NCBI RefSeq assembly: GCF_002950575.1
Contig: NZ_CP026923.1
Coordinates: 1,364,001 to 1,428,000 of the forward strand
Source: Pontimonas salivibrio
Lineage (GTDB): Bacteria; Actinomycetota; Actinomycetes; Actinomycetales; Microbacteriaceae
DNA length: 64,000 nucleotides
Direction of reading: 5' to 3'
Positions 1-9,334 of this stretch are shown here, piece by piece (position 1 is the stretch's first letter; the number at the start of each line of letters is the position of its first letter). The translations under genes were made by a program, and so were the position numbers. A model generated the notes under the pieces. The model did no database searches, was not told the origin of the DNA, and was given only the letters and a program-made list of their open reading frames with translations.

Positions 1-293
1 TTGTAGCTGGCAATACGGTGTCGCATGAATTCGCGAAAGACAAAGATGGGTGCTTGCACGTAGAAGGTGAGCGAGTTGTGCTCGAAGGGCGAACCGTGTC
101 GATCGCGCATCAGGTAGTTGATCAGCCCACGATCACGTTCGGTGGCTTGTTCACCGGCGGCAGCCCCTTCAAGGGTTTGCTCGCCCTGGGTGGATACCCG
201 GGCAGCAAAGATCACATCGGCGTCGGAGGCCTGATGGCGGACAAGCTCCACGGTGACATCGGAGCGAAAAACGATTTCGTGATGTTCTGACAC
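1..293 (-). CDS. thyX: Flavin-dependent thymidylate synthase ThyX, N-terminal part
   Basis: ThyX makes dTMP from dUMP with methylene-tetrahydrofolate, FAD and NAD(P)H in the cytoplasm. Only about 97 N-terminal residues are present; the gene continues past the left edge. The translation opens VSEHHEIVFRSD and reaches EFMRHRIASY, the start of the family signature RHRxxS that binds FAD and dUMP. The GTG at 293 is chosen because a TATGCT hexamer ends exactly 6 nt upstream, the same leaderless layout seen at other genes here. Family assignment is firm; the exact start is not. Confidence 0.9.
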   Translation of the reverse strand, partial: MSEHHEIVFRSDVTVELVRHQASDADVIFAARVSTQGEQTLEGAAAGEQATERDRGLINYLMRDRHGSPFEHNSLTFYVQAPIFVFREFMRHRIASY

Positions 294-299
294 CCCTTC

Positions 300-305
300 A
301 GCATA
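300..305 (-). promoter_or_regulatory. Candidate -10 box of thyX (leaderless)
   Basis: TATGCT on the minus strand ends 6 nt before the GTG start of thyX. No convincing -35 is visible at 16-18 nt. The short distance implies transcription starting at or next to the start codon. Confidence 0.4.
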
Positions 306-362
306 CGCAGACAACCTCCCGTCATTCTTTGTCACACACTGGCATCAGGGAACAACTGTGAA

Positions 363-368
363 TAGCGT
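363..368 (+). promoter_or_regulatory. Candidate -10 box of the thioredoxin-like gene (leaderless)
   Basis: TAGCGT ends 8 nt before the ATG at 377. This spacing supports ATG 377 over the in-frame TTG at 368, which would lie within or right after the hexamer. Confidence 0.35.
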
Positions 369-376
369 TGTGGGAC

Positions 377-832
377 ATGGATTCGACCCTCAGCATGTTG
401 TTGATCATTGGCCTGGTCGTTCTAGCCAGCGCAGTGGGCGTCATCTGGCGTGCCACACGGTCACGGGTGAGCGCCCCGGGGAGTTCTGAGACGTCACCGC
501 GGGTGCCGTCTGGCTACCTCGCGGTCGGAAAAACACTCACCATGTTGCAGGTCTCAGCACCGCTGTGCTCATACTGCGGTGCGATGCGAGGCATTTTGGC
601 TGCCGCTGCCGAGCGCGACCCCCAGGTAGGACACGTCGAATACGACGTGTCGGAGATACCCGACGTGATCGAGTCGTTCACGATTCGACGCACACCGACG
701 ACGTTGTTGGTGTCCGCATCAGGGGATGTGCTTTTCACACTGGAAGGCCCCACGCCGCCTGGTGTGGTGAGCGATCACATTCACCGTGCCTACGAAGAAA
801 TCCAGAGGAGATCCGATGAATACCTCATCTAA
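377..832 (+). CDS. Membrane-anchored thioredoxin-fold protein
   Basis: A protein of about 151 residues with one N-terminal hydrophobic segment (roughly residues 7-24) followed by a thioredoxin-like domain carrying the motif CSYC near residue 65 and a cis-proline region RRTPTTLL. It probably faces outward from the membrane and handles thiol-disulfide exchange; the substrate cannot be told. Its stop overlaps the next gene, a DUF4395 membrane protein, by 17 nt. Thioredoxin-like and DUF4395 genes are often paired in actinobacteria, so the two likely work together. ATG 377 is preferred over TTG 368 because of the upstream TAGCGT box. Confidence 0.8.
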   Translation: MDSTLSMLLIIGLVVLASAVGVIWRATRSRVSAPGSSETSPRVPSGYLAVGKTLTMLQVSAPLCSYCGAMRGILAAAAERDPQVGHVEYDVSEIPDVIESFTIRRTPTTLLVSASGDVLFTLEGPTPPGVVSDHIHRAYEEIQRRSDEYLI

Positions 833-1310
833 CCGCCCCGGTCAGATTGATCCGCGCGGGCCGCGCTTTGGCGCGGCCATCACCAGTGTGTTGCTTCTGG
901 TGGTGTTAGCCCTCGTCCTGCCCGTTGCCGACACCCCCGCCTTTGATGGTGCCTGGTGGCTGTTTGTGGTCATTACTGCGCTATTTGCCTGGGGCACGCT
1001 TCTGGGGCCCGGCAAACACCCATATGGGGCATTGTTTAAGGCCCTTATTCGCCCCCGCCTCGCTCCACCTTCTTACCTCGAAGATCAAGCACCACCTCGT
1101 TTCGCCCAACTGGTGGGCTTGATAGTGAGCGCCGTAGGGATCACCCTGCATGTACTTGCCGTCCCCTACGGGCTAGTGATCGCCGCAGCGGTGGCGTTCC
1201 TCGCGGCGTTTTTAAACGCCGTATTTGGCCTGTGTCTGGGGTGTGAGCTCTATAACGTCCTCCTTCGCCTGCGTCGGGGTAGAGCCCCCGCAGGCCCTTC
1301 CACACCCTGA
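816..1310 (+). CDS. DUF4395 family membrane protein
   Basis: About 164 residues, starting at ATG 816 after the strong ribosome-binding site GAGGAG. The opening IDPRGPRFGAAITS and the later PPRFAQ and CLGCE segments are typical of DUF4395 proteins. Four hydrophobic segments are visible, and the C-terminal CLGC could be redox-active or bind metal. The start lies inside the 3' end of the thioredoxin-like gene, so translation is probably coupled. DUF4395 has no settled biochemical function; a role with the thioredoxin partner is inference from pairing. Confidence 0.85.
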   Translation: MNTSSNRPGQIDPRGPRFGAAITSVLLLVVLALVLPVADTPAFDGAWWLFVVITALFAWGTLLGPGKHPYGALFKALIRPRLAPPSYLEDQAPPRFAQLVGLIVSAVGITLHVLAVPYGLVIAAAVAFLAAFLNAVFGLCLGCELYNVLLRLRRGRAPAGPSTP

Positions 1311-1321
1311 AGGGTGGGAAG
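1297..1321 (+). terminator. Stem-loop at the end of the DUF4395 gene
   Basis: CTTCCACACCCT and AGGGTGGGAAG form an inverted repeat with one unpaired base around the TGA stop codon. There is no U-tract, so it would be an imperfect intrinsic terminator or an RNA 3' end stabiliser. Confidence 0.35.
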
Positions 1322-1464
1322 TTCCTGAATACCACTCGCCAAAACCGTCAGATAGTGGTTGCATTAACTCGTCTTCGAAGAGCCTCGGCTCTGACCAAGG
1401 ACTCCCGCAGAAAAAGCGCGGACTATCTCGTTCACGCCACCACCCCCAAGGAAGGGACACCACG

Positions 1465-1890
1465 ATGGCTATTACCAGCGAAGCACGCACCCACTGGGAA
1501 GGTTCACTCACCGAAGGCCACGGTCAAACCAGTTTGCAATCCTCTGGAGCTGCCACGTTCGATGTGACGTGGGCAGCACGCTCTACCGGGGAAACGGGTA
1601 AAACAAACCCTGAAGAGCTCCTCGGTGCTGCGCACTCAGCCTGCTATTCGATGGCACTCAGCCACGCCCTTGGTGGTGCCGGCTACACCCCAGAATCCTT
1701 AGACGTGACCGCCGCGGTCACCTTCGTTCCCGGTGAAGGCGTGACCGGTTCACACCTACTCCTGGTGGCGAGCATTCCCGGTCTTGCAGAAGACGAATTC
1801 CACCGTTTCGCTGAAGAAGCCAAAGCGGGATGCCCCATCTCGCAAGCCCTCGCCGGTGTTCCGATCACCCTGGAGGCGAGTCTTAAGTAA
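1465..1890 (+). CDS. OsmC family peroxiredoxin (OsmC subgroup)
   Basis: A 141-residue OsmC/Ohr-fold protein that should reduce organic hydroperoxides with two cysteines. The sequence shows NPEELLGAAHSACYSMAL with the first catalytic cysteine and AKAGCPISQAL with the second, plus a glutamate in the first motif, all in the usual order and spacing. The frame extends upstream without stop, but ATG 1465 follows a good ribosome-binding site (AAGGAAGGG, about 8 nt away) and matches family N-termini. The stop codon overlaps the next start as TAATG, so the epimerase gene is probably co-translated. A second, divergent OsmC protein is at 11471-12004. Confidence 0.9.
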   Translation: MAITSEARTHWEGSLTEGHGQTSLQSSGAATFDVTWAARSTGETGKTNPEELLGAAHSACYSMALSHALGGAGYTPESLDVTAAVTFVPGEGVTGSHLLLVASIPGLAEDEFHRFAEEAKAGCPISQALAGVPITLEASLK

Positions 1891-2810
1891 TGCCACTCCT
1901 CCAAAACCCCGCAGAGACCCTGCGGGTGCTGGTTTCTGGTACCAGTGGCCTCATTGGCACCCCCCTAGTCGAGCGCCTTCGAAGCCGTGGCCACGACGTC
2001 CACGTGTTGGTGCGCCGCGAACCACACGATGCGACCGAACACCGCTTTGACCCCGCCACAGGTCAGATTGATCAGGGCATCGTCGACCACGTCGATGTGG
2101 TCATCAACCTCTCCGGTGCATCAATTGCAAAACTGCCGTGGACGGCCGCTCATAAGCGCGCCATCCTGGACTCCCGCATCGACGCCACCGGCACAATTGT
2201 CGGCGCCATTAAGGAGTCCCCCACCCCACCACACAGCCTCATCCAAGCCTCCGCGGTGGGCTTTTATGGCGACCGCGGCGAAGAAGAACTCAGCGAAGAC
2301 TCCGAACCGGGCTCTGGCTTCCTCGCCGAGGTCACCCAGGCCTGGGAAGGTGCCACGACCCCGCTCGAGGGGTCATCGACCCGTGTGGCACTGGCCCGGA
2401 CGGGTTTGGTCATCGCCCAGGGCGGAGCGATGGCACCACTTCGACTACAAACCATGCTCGGTGTGGGGGGCGCTATTGGCTCTGGTCGGCAGTGGTGGCC
2501 GTGGATTAGTCTGCGCGACGAAGTAGATGCCCTTGTGTTTTTATTGGAAAACCAGAAACTCTCCGGGCCGTTTAACCTCGCCGGCCCCACCCCCGCCATT
2601 TCCCGCGAGGTCACCCAGACTCTCGCTCACATGATGAAGCGCCCCCACTGGCTCGGCCTACCGGAATTCGCAGTGAAACTCCTGCTCGGTGAAGCAGGCC
2701 GCGAGCTTCTACTCGCCAGCCAAAAGGTGATCCCCACAGCACTAGCGGACGCGGGATTCGAGTTTTCGGACAAGACCGTTGCCGACGCACTGAGCTCGGC
2801 TGGTCTTTAA
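1890..2810 (+). CDS. TIGR01777 family NAD(P)-binding epimerase-like protein
   Basis: A 306-residue protein of the extended SDR/YfcH family. It shows the Rossmann motif VSGTSGLIGTPLV at about residues 15-27, the family hallmark INLSGASI, the YGDRG segment after SAVGFYG, and a C-terminal DUF1731-like region (EFAVKLLLGEAGRELLLASQKVIP). The natural substrate is unknown. The start ATG overlaps the TAA of the OsmC gene, so the two form an operon. It is convergent with higBA, whose last gene ends 7 nt away, leaving no room for a separate terminator. Confidence 0.88.
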   Translation: MPLLQNPAETLRVLVSGTSGLIGTPLVERLRSRGHDVHVLVRREPHDATEHRFDPATGQIDQGIVDHVDVVINLSGASIAKLPWTAAHKRAILDSRIDATGTIVGAIKESPTPPHSLIQASAVGFYGDRGEEELSEDSEPGSGFLAEVTQAWEGATTPLEGSSTRVALARTGLVIAQGGAMAPLRLQTMLGVGGAIGSGRQWWPWISLRDEVDALVFLLENQKLSGPFNLAGPTPAISREVTQTLAHMMKRPHWLGLPEFAVKLLLGEAGRELLLASQKVIPTALADAGFEFSDKTVADALSSAGL

Positions 2811-2816
2811 GTTGAA

Positions 2817-3125
2817 CTAACTGGCTTGACTAAAGTCCAGCCGCTCCAAACCACCGGGCTCAAAATCTCTGGAGAGCTGCCATAAGTCATAAGAAGCCTG
2901 CATGGACAGCCAGCTTCGTGCTGAGCGGCCAAGAACAACCGACAGGCGCATAGCCATCTCCGGACTGACTCGGTGGGAACCTTGGAGCAGTCTTTGCAAC
3001 GTTGAAGGCGTGACACCCAGCTTGCCTGCCAACCGTCTCGAGCTCATCCCAGAGGGCTTCAGGTACACCTCAGTGATGAATTCACCGGGGTGGGGCGGGT
3101 TATACATTGGTCCTAACTCAGTCAT
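2817..3125 (-). CDS. higA: HigA family antitoxin
   Basis: A 102-residue antitoxin of a type II HigBA module. The motif NPPHPGEFI near residue 9 is the family signature, followed by an XRE-like helix-turn-helix (SSRRLAGKLGVTPSTLQRLLQG) and a C-terminal MQASYDLW segment. HigA binds HigB and represses the shared promoter. The ATG overlaps the higB stop codon as TAATG, which couples the two. A second in-frame ATG six codons later is possible. Confidence 0.9.
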   Translation of the reverse strand: MTELGPMYNPPHPGEFITEVYLKPSGMSSRRLAGKLGVTPSTLQRLLQGSHRVSPEMAMRLSVVLGRSARSWLSMQASYDLWQLSRDFEPGGLERLDFSQAS

Positions 3126-3403
3126 TAGTGATAATCCTCGTAATCAAGTAGATAGGCGTTTCCTTCTCGAAACTCAAAGGTCACGCGCCAATTTTTGTCC
3201 ACTGATAGCGACCAGCGGGGTGACTGGTCTCCTTTCAACGGGTGCAGTCTCCAACCTGGCAGATCGAGATCTTCGGTTTTATTCGCTGAATCCATAGCAG
3301 AGAGTAGAAGTCTCAGCTTCGGCGCATGCTGCGGTTTCACCCCCCTCGACTCTCCTTTCTCAAAGAGCAACCGGAGCCCTTTGTGTCGAATCGAAACAAT
3401 CAC
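3125..3403 (-). CDS. higB: HigB family mRNA-interferase toxin
   Basis: A 92-residue RelE/ParE-fold toxin that should cut mRNA on the ribosome. The visible family features are an N-terminal IRHKGLRLLFE, a central LPGWRLHPLKGD and a C-terminal WRVTFEFREGNAYLLDYEDYH. It precedes higA, the usual order for HigBA. The GTG at 3403 is chosen because a promoter with both boxes lies just upstream and would give a leaderless transcript starting there. Confidence 0.9.
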   Translation of the reverse strand: MIVSIRHKGLRLLFEKGESRGVKPQHAPKLRLLLSAMDSANKTEDLDLPGWRLHPLKGDQSPRWSLSVDKNWRVTFEFREGNAYLLDYEDYH

Positions 3404-3409
3404 ACACTC

Positions 3410-3443
3410 AGTGTAGCGTGTTGCGCAACATAACTCAATAGTT
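3410..3443 (-). promoter_or_regulatory. higBA promoter with two palindromes (probable HigA operator)
   Basis: On the minus strand, TTGAGT (3433-3438) and TACACT (3410-3415) are spaced by 17 nt, a good SigA-like promoter ending 6 nt before the higB GTG. The palindrome GTTGCGCAAC (3420-3429) lies in the spacer and AACTcaatAGTT (3432-3443) overlaps the -35. This fits autoregulation by HigA, the known behaviour of the family; the exact operator is inference. Confidence 0.6.
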
Positions 3444-3480
3444 CAGAGAGTCGACTAGCCACAAATCCGGGCCGGGGAGC

Positions 3481-3921
3481 CTATGAGTAAATCCGCTCCA
3501 ACCTGATTGCGCGTCTAATCGCCCAGCGCCCACGCCGGCGATCACCGCAAGCGTCATAGGCGAGGCCCAACCGAAACCACGCTTTCCAATCTTCTTCAGC
3601 TGCTTCCACCTCGCCTTGGAACTGCGGGAACAACTGGGAGGCTTCTTCCCGCAGTGCCCGACCACCGATGGTGCGGGGAAAATCGGGAACTAAGCCCTGT
3701 TCCTCCAAAAGTGCCCGCAGCCGACTAGAGGCCGCGCCAAAACGCCATTCGGCCACAAGACCCCACGCTCCCAGCAGCGGCAACACCAGCAGGGCCACAC
3801 CCATGATGTTGACAATTAGATTGTCGTCTTGCAGCAAGATCGAGGCGTACACCACGGCAAAGCCCAAATAGACGAGCAACAGCAGTGACATCACCACACT
3901 ACCGGCGAGGTAGCGATTCAC
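3481..3921 (-). CDS. Small membrane protein with C-terminal TPR-like segment
   Basis: A 146-residue protein with two N-terminal transmembrane segments (about residues 8-29 and 37-58) and a soluble tail containing EEDWKAWFRLGLAYDACGDRRRGRWAIRRAIRLE, which reads as one tetratricopeptide-like helical pair. It starts with GTG five bases after the dapB stop, so it is in the dapB operon. I do not recognise a specific function. Similar small membrane proteins follow dapB in actinobacteria, as far as I recall. Confidence 0.7.
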   Translation of the reverse strand: MNRYLAGSVVMSLLLLVYLGFAVVYASILLQDDNLIVNIMGVALLVLPLLGAWGLVAEWRFGAASSRLRALLEEQGLVPDFPRTIGGRALREEASQLFPQFQGEVEAAEEDWKAWFRLGLAYDACGDRRRGRWAIRRAIRLERIYS

Positions 3922-3926
3922 CAGCG

Positions 3927-4709
3927 CTACGCCCCCGGCTCGACAGGGTCGCTGGCGGCATCATCCACACCAACCGGCACACCCAGGCCCAACGCCTGGT
4001 CGAGTCCCACCACGAGACCTTCCTGGTCCATCACTGCTTTCATCGCCACGGCAATACCGTGGCGGTAGGCATCCGCGGAATAGGTGTCGTGTCGAATGGA
4101 AAGAGTCTCTGCGGTGCCGCCAAAAATGACTTCTTGCTGGGCCACCACACCGGCTAACCGCATGGAATGCACAGACACTCCGTGGATGTCATCCCCCCGG
4201 GCTGTCTGGTTGGAGTGTGGTGCCACCACACCACCGTGGGCATCGCGAACCTCCGCGATGCGCTCTGCGGTATTTCTTGCCGTACCGGAGGGGGAATCGA
4301 CTTTGCCTTGGTGGTGGGCTTCGATGATTTCAACCGAATCGAAATAGTGGGCAGCAATCGTCGCCAAGTGGGTACCCACGACAGATCCCACAGAAAAGTT
4401 CGGCACCACCATCACCCCGGCACCGGGCAGGCTGGCAAGCTTTTTGCGAAGGCCGTCGAGTTTGTCGGCATCCCAACCAGATGTTCCCACCAACACTTTT
4501 GCCCCGTGCTCGAGGGCCGCATCGACAACTTTGGGTGAGACACCAGGCAGGGACACATCGACCACCAGGTCCACACCGGCTAGCTCGTCCAAGCTGTTAT
4601 TGGAGCCAAGCTCTTTGGTCAGTTGGAAACCATTAGTGGCATCAACAACTTGGCCGACAATCCGACCCAAACGGCCAGAAGCCCCCACAACCGCCACCTG
4701 GACACTCAC
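3927..4709 (-). CDS. dapB: 4-hydroxy-tetrahydrodipicolinate reductase
   Basis: DapB reduces hydroxy-tetrahydrodipicolinate with NAD(P)H in the diaminopimelate/lysine pathway. The 260-residue sequence has the nucleotide motif VVGASGRLGRIV at about residues 7-18, the catalytic segment EAHHQGKVDSPSGTA with its histidine pair and lysine, and the oligomerisation/substrate region FGGTAETLSIRHD. Length is normal (about 250-270). The GTG start is preceded by TAGGCT 6 nt away. The C-terminal tail (about 20 acidic or small residues) extends past the conserved fold. Confidence 0.95.
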   Translation of the reverse strand: MSVQVAVVGASGRLGRIVGQVVDATNGFQLTKELGSNNSLDELAGVDLVVDVSLPGVSPKVVDAALEHGAKVLVGTSGWDADKLDGLRKKLASLPGAGVMVVPNFSVGSVVGTHLATIAAHYFDSVEIIEAHHQGKVDSPSGTARNTAERIAEVRDAHGGVVAPHSNQTARGDDIHGVSVHSMRLAGVVAQQEVIFGGTAETLSIRHDTYSADAYRHGIAVAMKAVMDQEGLVVGLDQALGLGVPVGVDDAASDPVEPGA

Positions 4710-4715
4710 AGATGA

Positions 4716-4721
4716 AGCCTA
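4716..4721 (-). promoter_or_regulatory. Candidate -10 box of dapB (leaderless)
   Basis: TAGGCT on the minus strand ends 6 nt before the dapB GTG. The same hexamer stands at the same kind of distance before argS and the HAD gene. No clear -35. Confidence 0.4.
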
Positions 4722-4811
4722 GCAAGACCGCCCAGGTAGACAGCCGTTGAGCCCCAGCCTCGAACCAGTGATTCCTTCGTCGCCGTCGGAATGGTGGCTT
4801 GCGGCGGGCCT

Positions 4812-5252
4812 CTATGCCCGGCGGCTACGACGGAGCCAGGCGGCAACGACTATCGCCACAAGAAGAATGACGGCGAGGATCGACCAAATGAAGCTCAGGT
4901 CCAAACCAGCCTGCTCCGCTACTGCGAGGTCGGGTTGGGCGTCATCCACAAAGACACCCATGTTGGCGGCTTTGACGTAACCATCAGTGCCCACACCTTG
5001 AAGCTGCAGAGTATGTTCACCGGTGGGGATCAGGTCAGGGTCAATCCCGACCTCTCCCGAGAACTCACCATTTTCATCAATGGTGACCGTTCCCAACAGG
5101 GCAGGTTCAGAAAACAGCCACACATCCGCCCTCGTGCCCGCCATGAACCCCACACCAGAGACCAGCGCCACTTCATCACGCACCAGCGTCACCAAAGCAC
5201 CCGACTCGCTGGGTTCCACACCACCCTGTTCAGAATCAATCGCAACCGCCAT
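4812..5252 (-). CDS. C-terminal fragment of a surface protein: Ig-like module and membrane anchor
   Basis: This 146-residue frame is in the same reading frame as the 587-residue ORF upstream and is separated from it by one TGA and one further codon. It holds a beta-rich module (LVSGVGFMAGTRADVWLF ... GEFSGEVGIDPDLIPTGEHTLQL), one transmembrane helix (about residues 122-140) and the basic tail RRSRRA, a membrane anchor. It has no signal peptide of its own, so alone it would not be exported. The module repeats one in the upstream part (LQGAGLEPGASVQVFIPLG ... ERLLQL). It most likely is the detached 3' part of one gene. Confidence 0.6.
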   Translation of the reverse strand: MAVAIDSEQGGVEPSESGALVTLVRDEVALVSGVGFMAGTRADVWLFSEPALLGTVTIDENGEFSGEVGIDPDLIPTGEHTLQLQGVGTDGYVKAANMGVFVDDAQPDLAVAEQAGLDLSFIWSILAVILLVAIVVAAWLRRSRRA

Positions 5253-5255
5253 ATT

Positions 5256-7019
5256 TCAGGTATCCCCTTCCACCACCGCAATATTCTGATCGGGCAGTGC
5301 CGTCGTTGTGGCTTCCGTGACCACACCCGCAGACGTCACCGCCGTCGCTCCAGGCTCCACCACCGGAATATCACCCGCATCACGGTCCAACGCCGGAGCA
5401 GGATCACCCTGTGCGACGTTGACGGCCATTTCGAGCACGACCTGGTTACCGTCAGCATCCACACTTACGAGCTGCAACAGCCTCTCCCCAATAGGCAGGG
5501 GCTCCGCCAATGGATCTGTCGACACTGGCAGTTCACCACTAAACGTCCCATCGGCCGCCACCGTGATACTCGCCAACTCACGCGAATCATCAACACCAAG
5601 GGGAATAAACACTTGAACGCTTGCCCCCGGCTCTAAACCAGCACCCTGGAGAACTGCAACCGAGCCGGCCTTCACACTCAAACGGTTCAGCCCATCATCG
5701 GAGCGTGACACCCCACCAGAACCCCCATCAACACTCACACCCAGGCTTAACGAACCCGCGACCACCGACAAAGTTGTCGGATCAGGCGAAGACTCCTCCA
5801 CAATGGTCGGCACACCACCCACTAACACCGTGGGAACCCGAGGAGGTGCGGACACCACACCACCGCGCCACACCGGGCCCTCCACAGTCGTAGTCGGAGC
5901 CGGCGCAGCCTCAGCAACCCTCGGCCGCACGGGTGCAGTCACAGCCGGCGCCGGAGTTACCGCAGCAGCCACCGTGTCATCATCATCATCGTCGTTTCGT
6001 CCGGTGTCACCACCGCCACCTGAATCAGGCACCACACAAGGATCTTCGGTGTATTCCCACAACAAGAACGGATAACCGTCGTTGGCTCGAGAACAAATCC
6101 CCCACACGTTGGTCGGTGTGTCAAAATCGTATGCTTCCCAACCGTCGACAATGCCCCACGCAGCGTCTAGGCCTTCAGTTGCCGTGTCGTTAAATGTCGC
6201 GAGGGAAGTCATTTCATCAGTGGTTTTGCCCTCACCGGCAGCACTCGTCGACTGCAGCGAGGTCTCTGAGTTCCAGAATGAATTCGTGGTGGCTTTGCCC
6301 GAACCCGCAAACCCTCCAAAATCGGTATGGGTCACACCGTCCACTGCAGACACTGCTCCAATTGAAAACAATCGGTCGTGTGACGCACCGTCTGCTTGGC
6401 CGATGAGGCCCCCAACGTCCGCTGGGTCGAAGGTCCGTCCGTCGTTCAAAACCAGCCGAAATCCGCCAACCGAGGCCGTCGAATAACTATCTGTCACCCG
6501 GGATGCAGATAATGAATACCCAACAAGACCGCCCACTTTTTGCCAGGCTTCCACGCTCCCTGAAACAAAAGCACCAGAGACTGTGGCGCTATCAAGGCGC
6601 CCCACAAGTCCACCGGCGTAAAGGCGACCCGACACATCAACATCGACCAAGCCAATATTTGACAACACCCCACCACTCGCCAAGTAGCCAAAAAAGCCGG
6701 CATAGTTCTCGTTACCAGCCACCACAGGATTTTTCACAATGTTGCCTTGGCCGTTGTAGGAACCCGTAAATTTTAAGACGGCCTCGCCGATTGGCTTCCA
6801 CTCGCACCCGCCGAGGTCAATATCTACCGTCTGGCGATATGAAGCTCCGAGGGCATCAGCCCGTGAAGGATCGCTTCCAGTGTTATCTGCGCTAGCCGCC
6901 CATGAAAGCCACACAAGGTTGTCCGGAGAAGCGATTTCGTAAGGGCTACCGGAGGTGCCGTCTCCCGAAGGCGCCACGGAGCGTTGCGTGGCCCGAGTGC
7001 CGCGTCTACACATCCACAA
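5256..7019 (-). CDS. GLUG-repeat surface protein, N-terminal fragment, probably a decayed gene
   Basis: A 587-residue frame with GLUG-type repeats in the first half (GGLVGRL, GGLVGYS, GGLIGQA), an Asp-rich linker (GRNDDDDDD), a Pro/Thr-rich stretch and one Ig-like module near the C-terminus. Such proteins are normally exported and wall- or membrane-attached. Two oddities: the N-terminus (MWMCRRGTRAT) has no signal peptide, and all three frames upstream to about 7140 contain stops; and a TGA at 5256-5258 separates it in frame from the membrane anchor at 4812-5252. TTG 7019 and ATG 7013 are the possible starts. A pseudogene, a sequencing error or stop readthrough would all fit. Confidence 0.6.
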   Translation of the reverse strand: MWMCRRGTRATQRSVAPSGDGTSGSPYEIASPDNLVWLSWAASADNTGSDPSRADALGASYRQTVDIDLGGCEWKPIGEAVLKFTGSYNGQGNIVKNPVVAGNENYAGFFGYLASGGVLSNIGLVDVDVSGRLYAGGLVGRLDSATVSGAFVSGSVEAWQKVGGLVGYSLSASRVTDSYSTASVGGFRLVLNDGRTFDPADVGGLIGQADGASHDRLFSIGAVSAVDGVTHTDFGGFAGSGKATTNSFWNSETSLQSTSAAGEGKTTDEMTSLATFNDTATEGLDAAWGIVDGWEAYDFDTPTNVWGICSRANDGYPFLLWEYTEDPCVVPDSGGGGDTGRNDDDDDDTVAAAVTPAPAVTAPVRPRVAEAAPAPTTTVEGPVWRGGVVSAPPRVPTVLVGGVPTIVEESSPDPTTLSVVAGSLSLGVSVDGGSGGVSRSDDGLNRLSVKAGSVAVLQGAGLEPGASVQVFIPLGVDDSRELASITVAADGTFSGELPVSTDPLAEPLPIGERLLQLVSVDADGNQVVLEMAVNVAQGDPAPALDRDAGDIPVVEPGATAVTSAGVVTEATTTALPDQNIAVVEGDT

Positions 7020-7183
7020 ATGAACGCCCCGGGTTGCCGGCCACTGTCATACCCCCGCGGACGTCGCTAGAGCAAACGACCGCACGCCGGACGGCACTGA
7101 CGGCCCTTCAACGAAAGCCAGAAATCAAATGTCGCGTTATTGACTCGCTCGGCTAAGAGTGTTGGGCTCAGAACACACTTTGG

Positions 7184-9252
<2,069 letters not shown>

Positions 9253-9264
9253 ACCCACCACCTT

Positions 9265-9280
9265 ATACCCTGGGGGGTAT
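9265..9280. promoter_or_regulatory. CsoR/CstR-type palindromic operator
   Basis: ATACCCTGGGGGGTAT is a near-perfect inverted repeat (ATACCC / GGGTAT) with a G-rich core, the layout known for CsoR-family operators. It lies 12 nt upstream of the CoA-disulfide reductase ATG and 54 nt upstream of the divergent DUF2236 gene, so it could control both. Confidence 0.75.
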
Positions 9281-9334
9281 CATTTCCACACCCAGCTAGT
9301 TCGTGTCACCCTTAAACCTGTGTCAGGCCAACCG

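Noticed and set aside
5256-5258. TGA as selenocysteine in the surface protein
   Set aside because: The codon is in a linker, not a redox site, there is no selenoprotein family match, and no SECIS-like hairpin was seen right after it.
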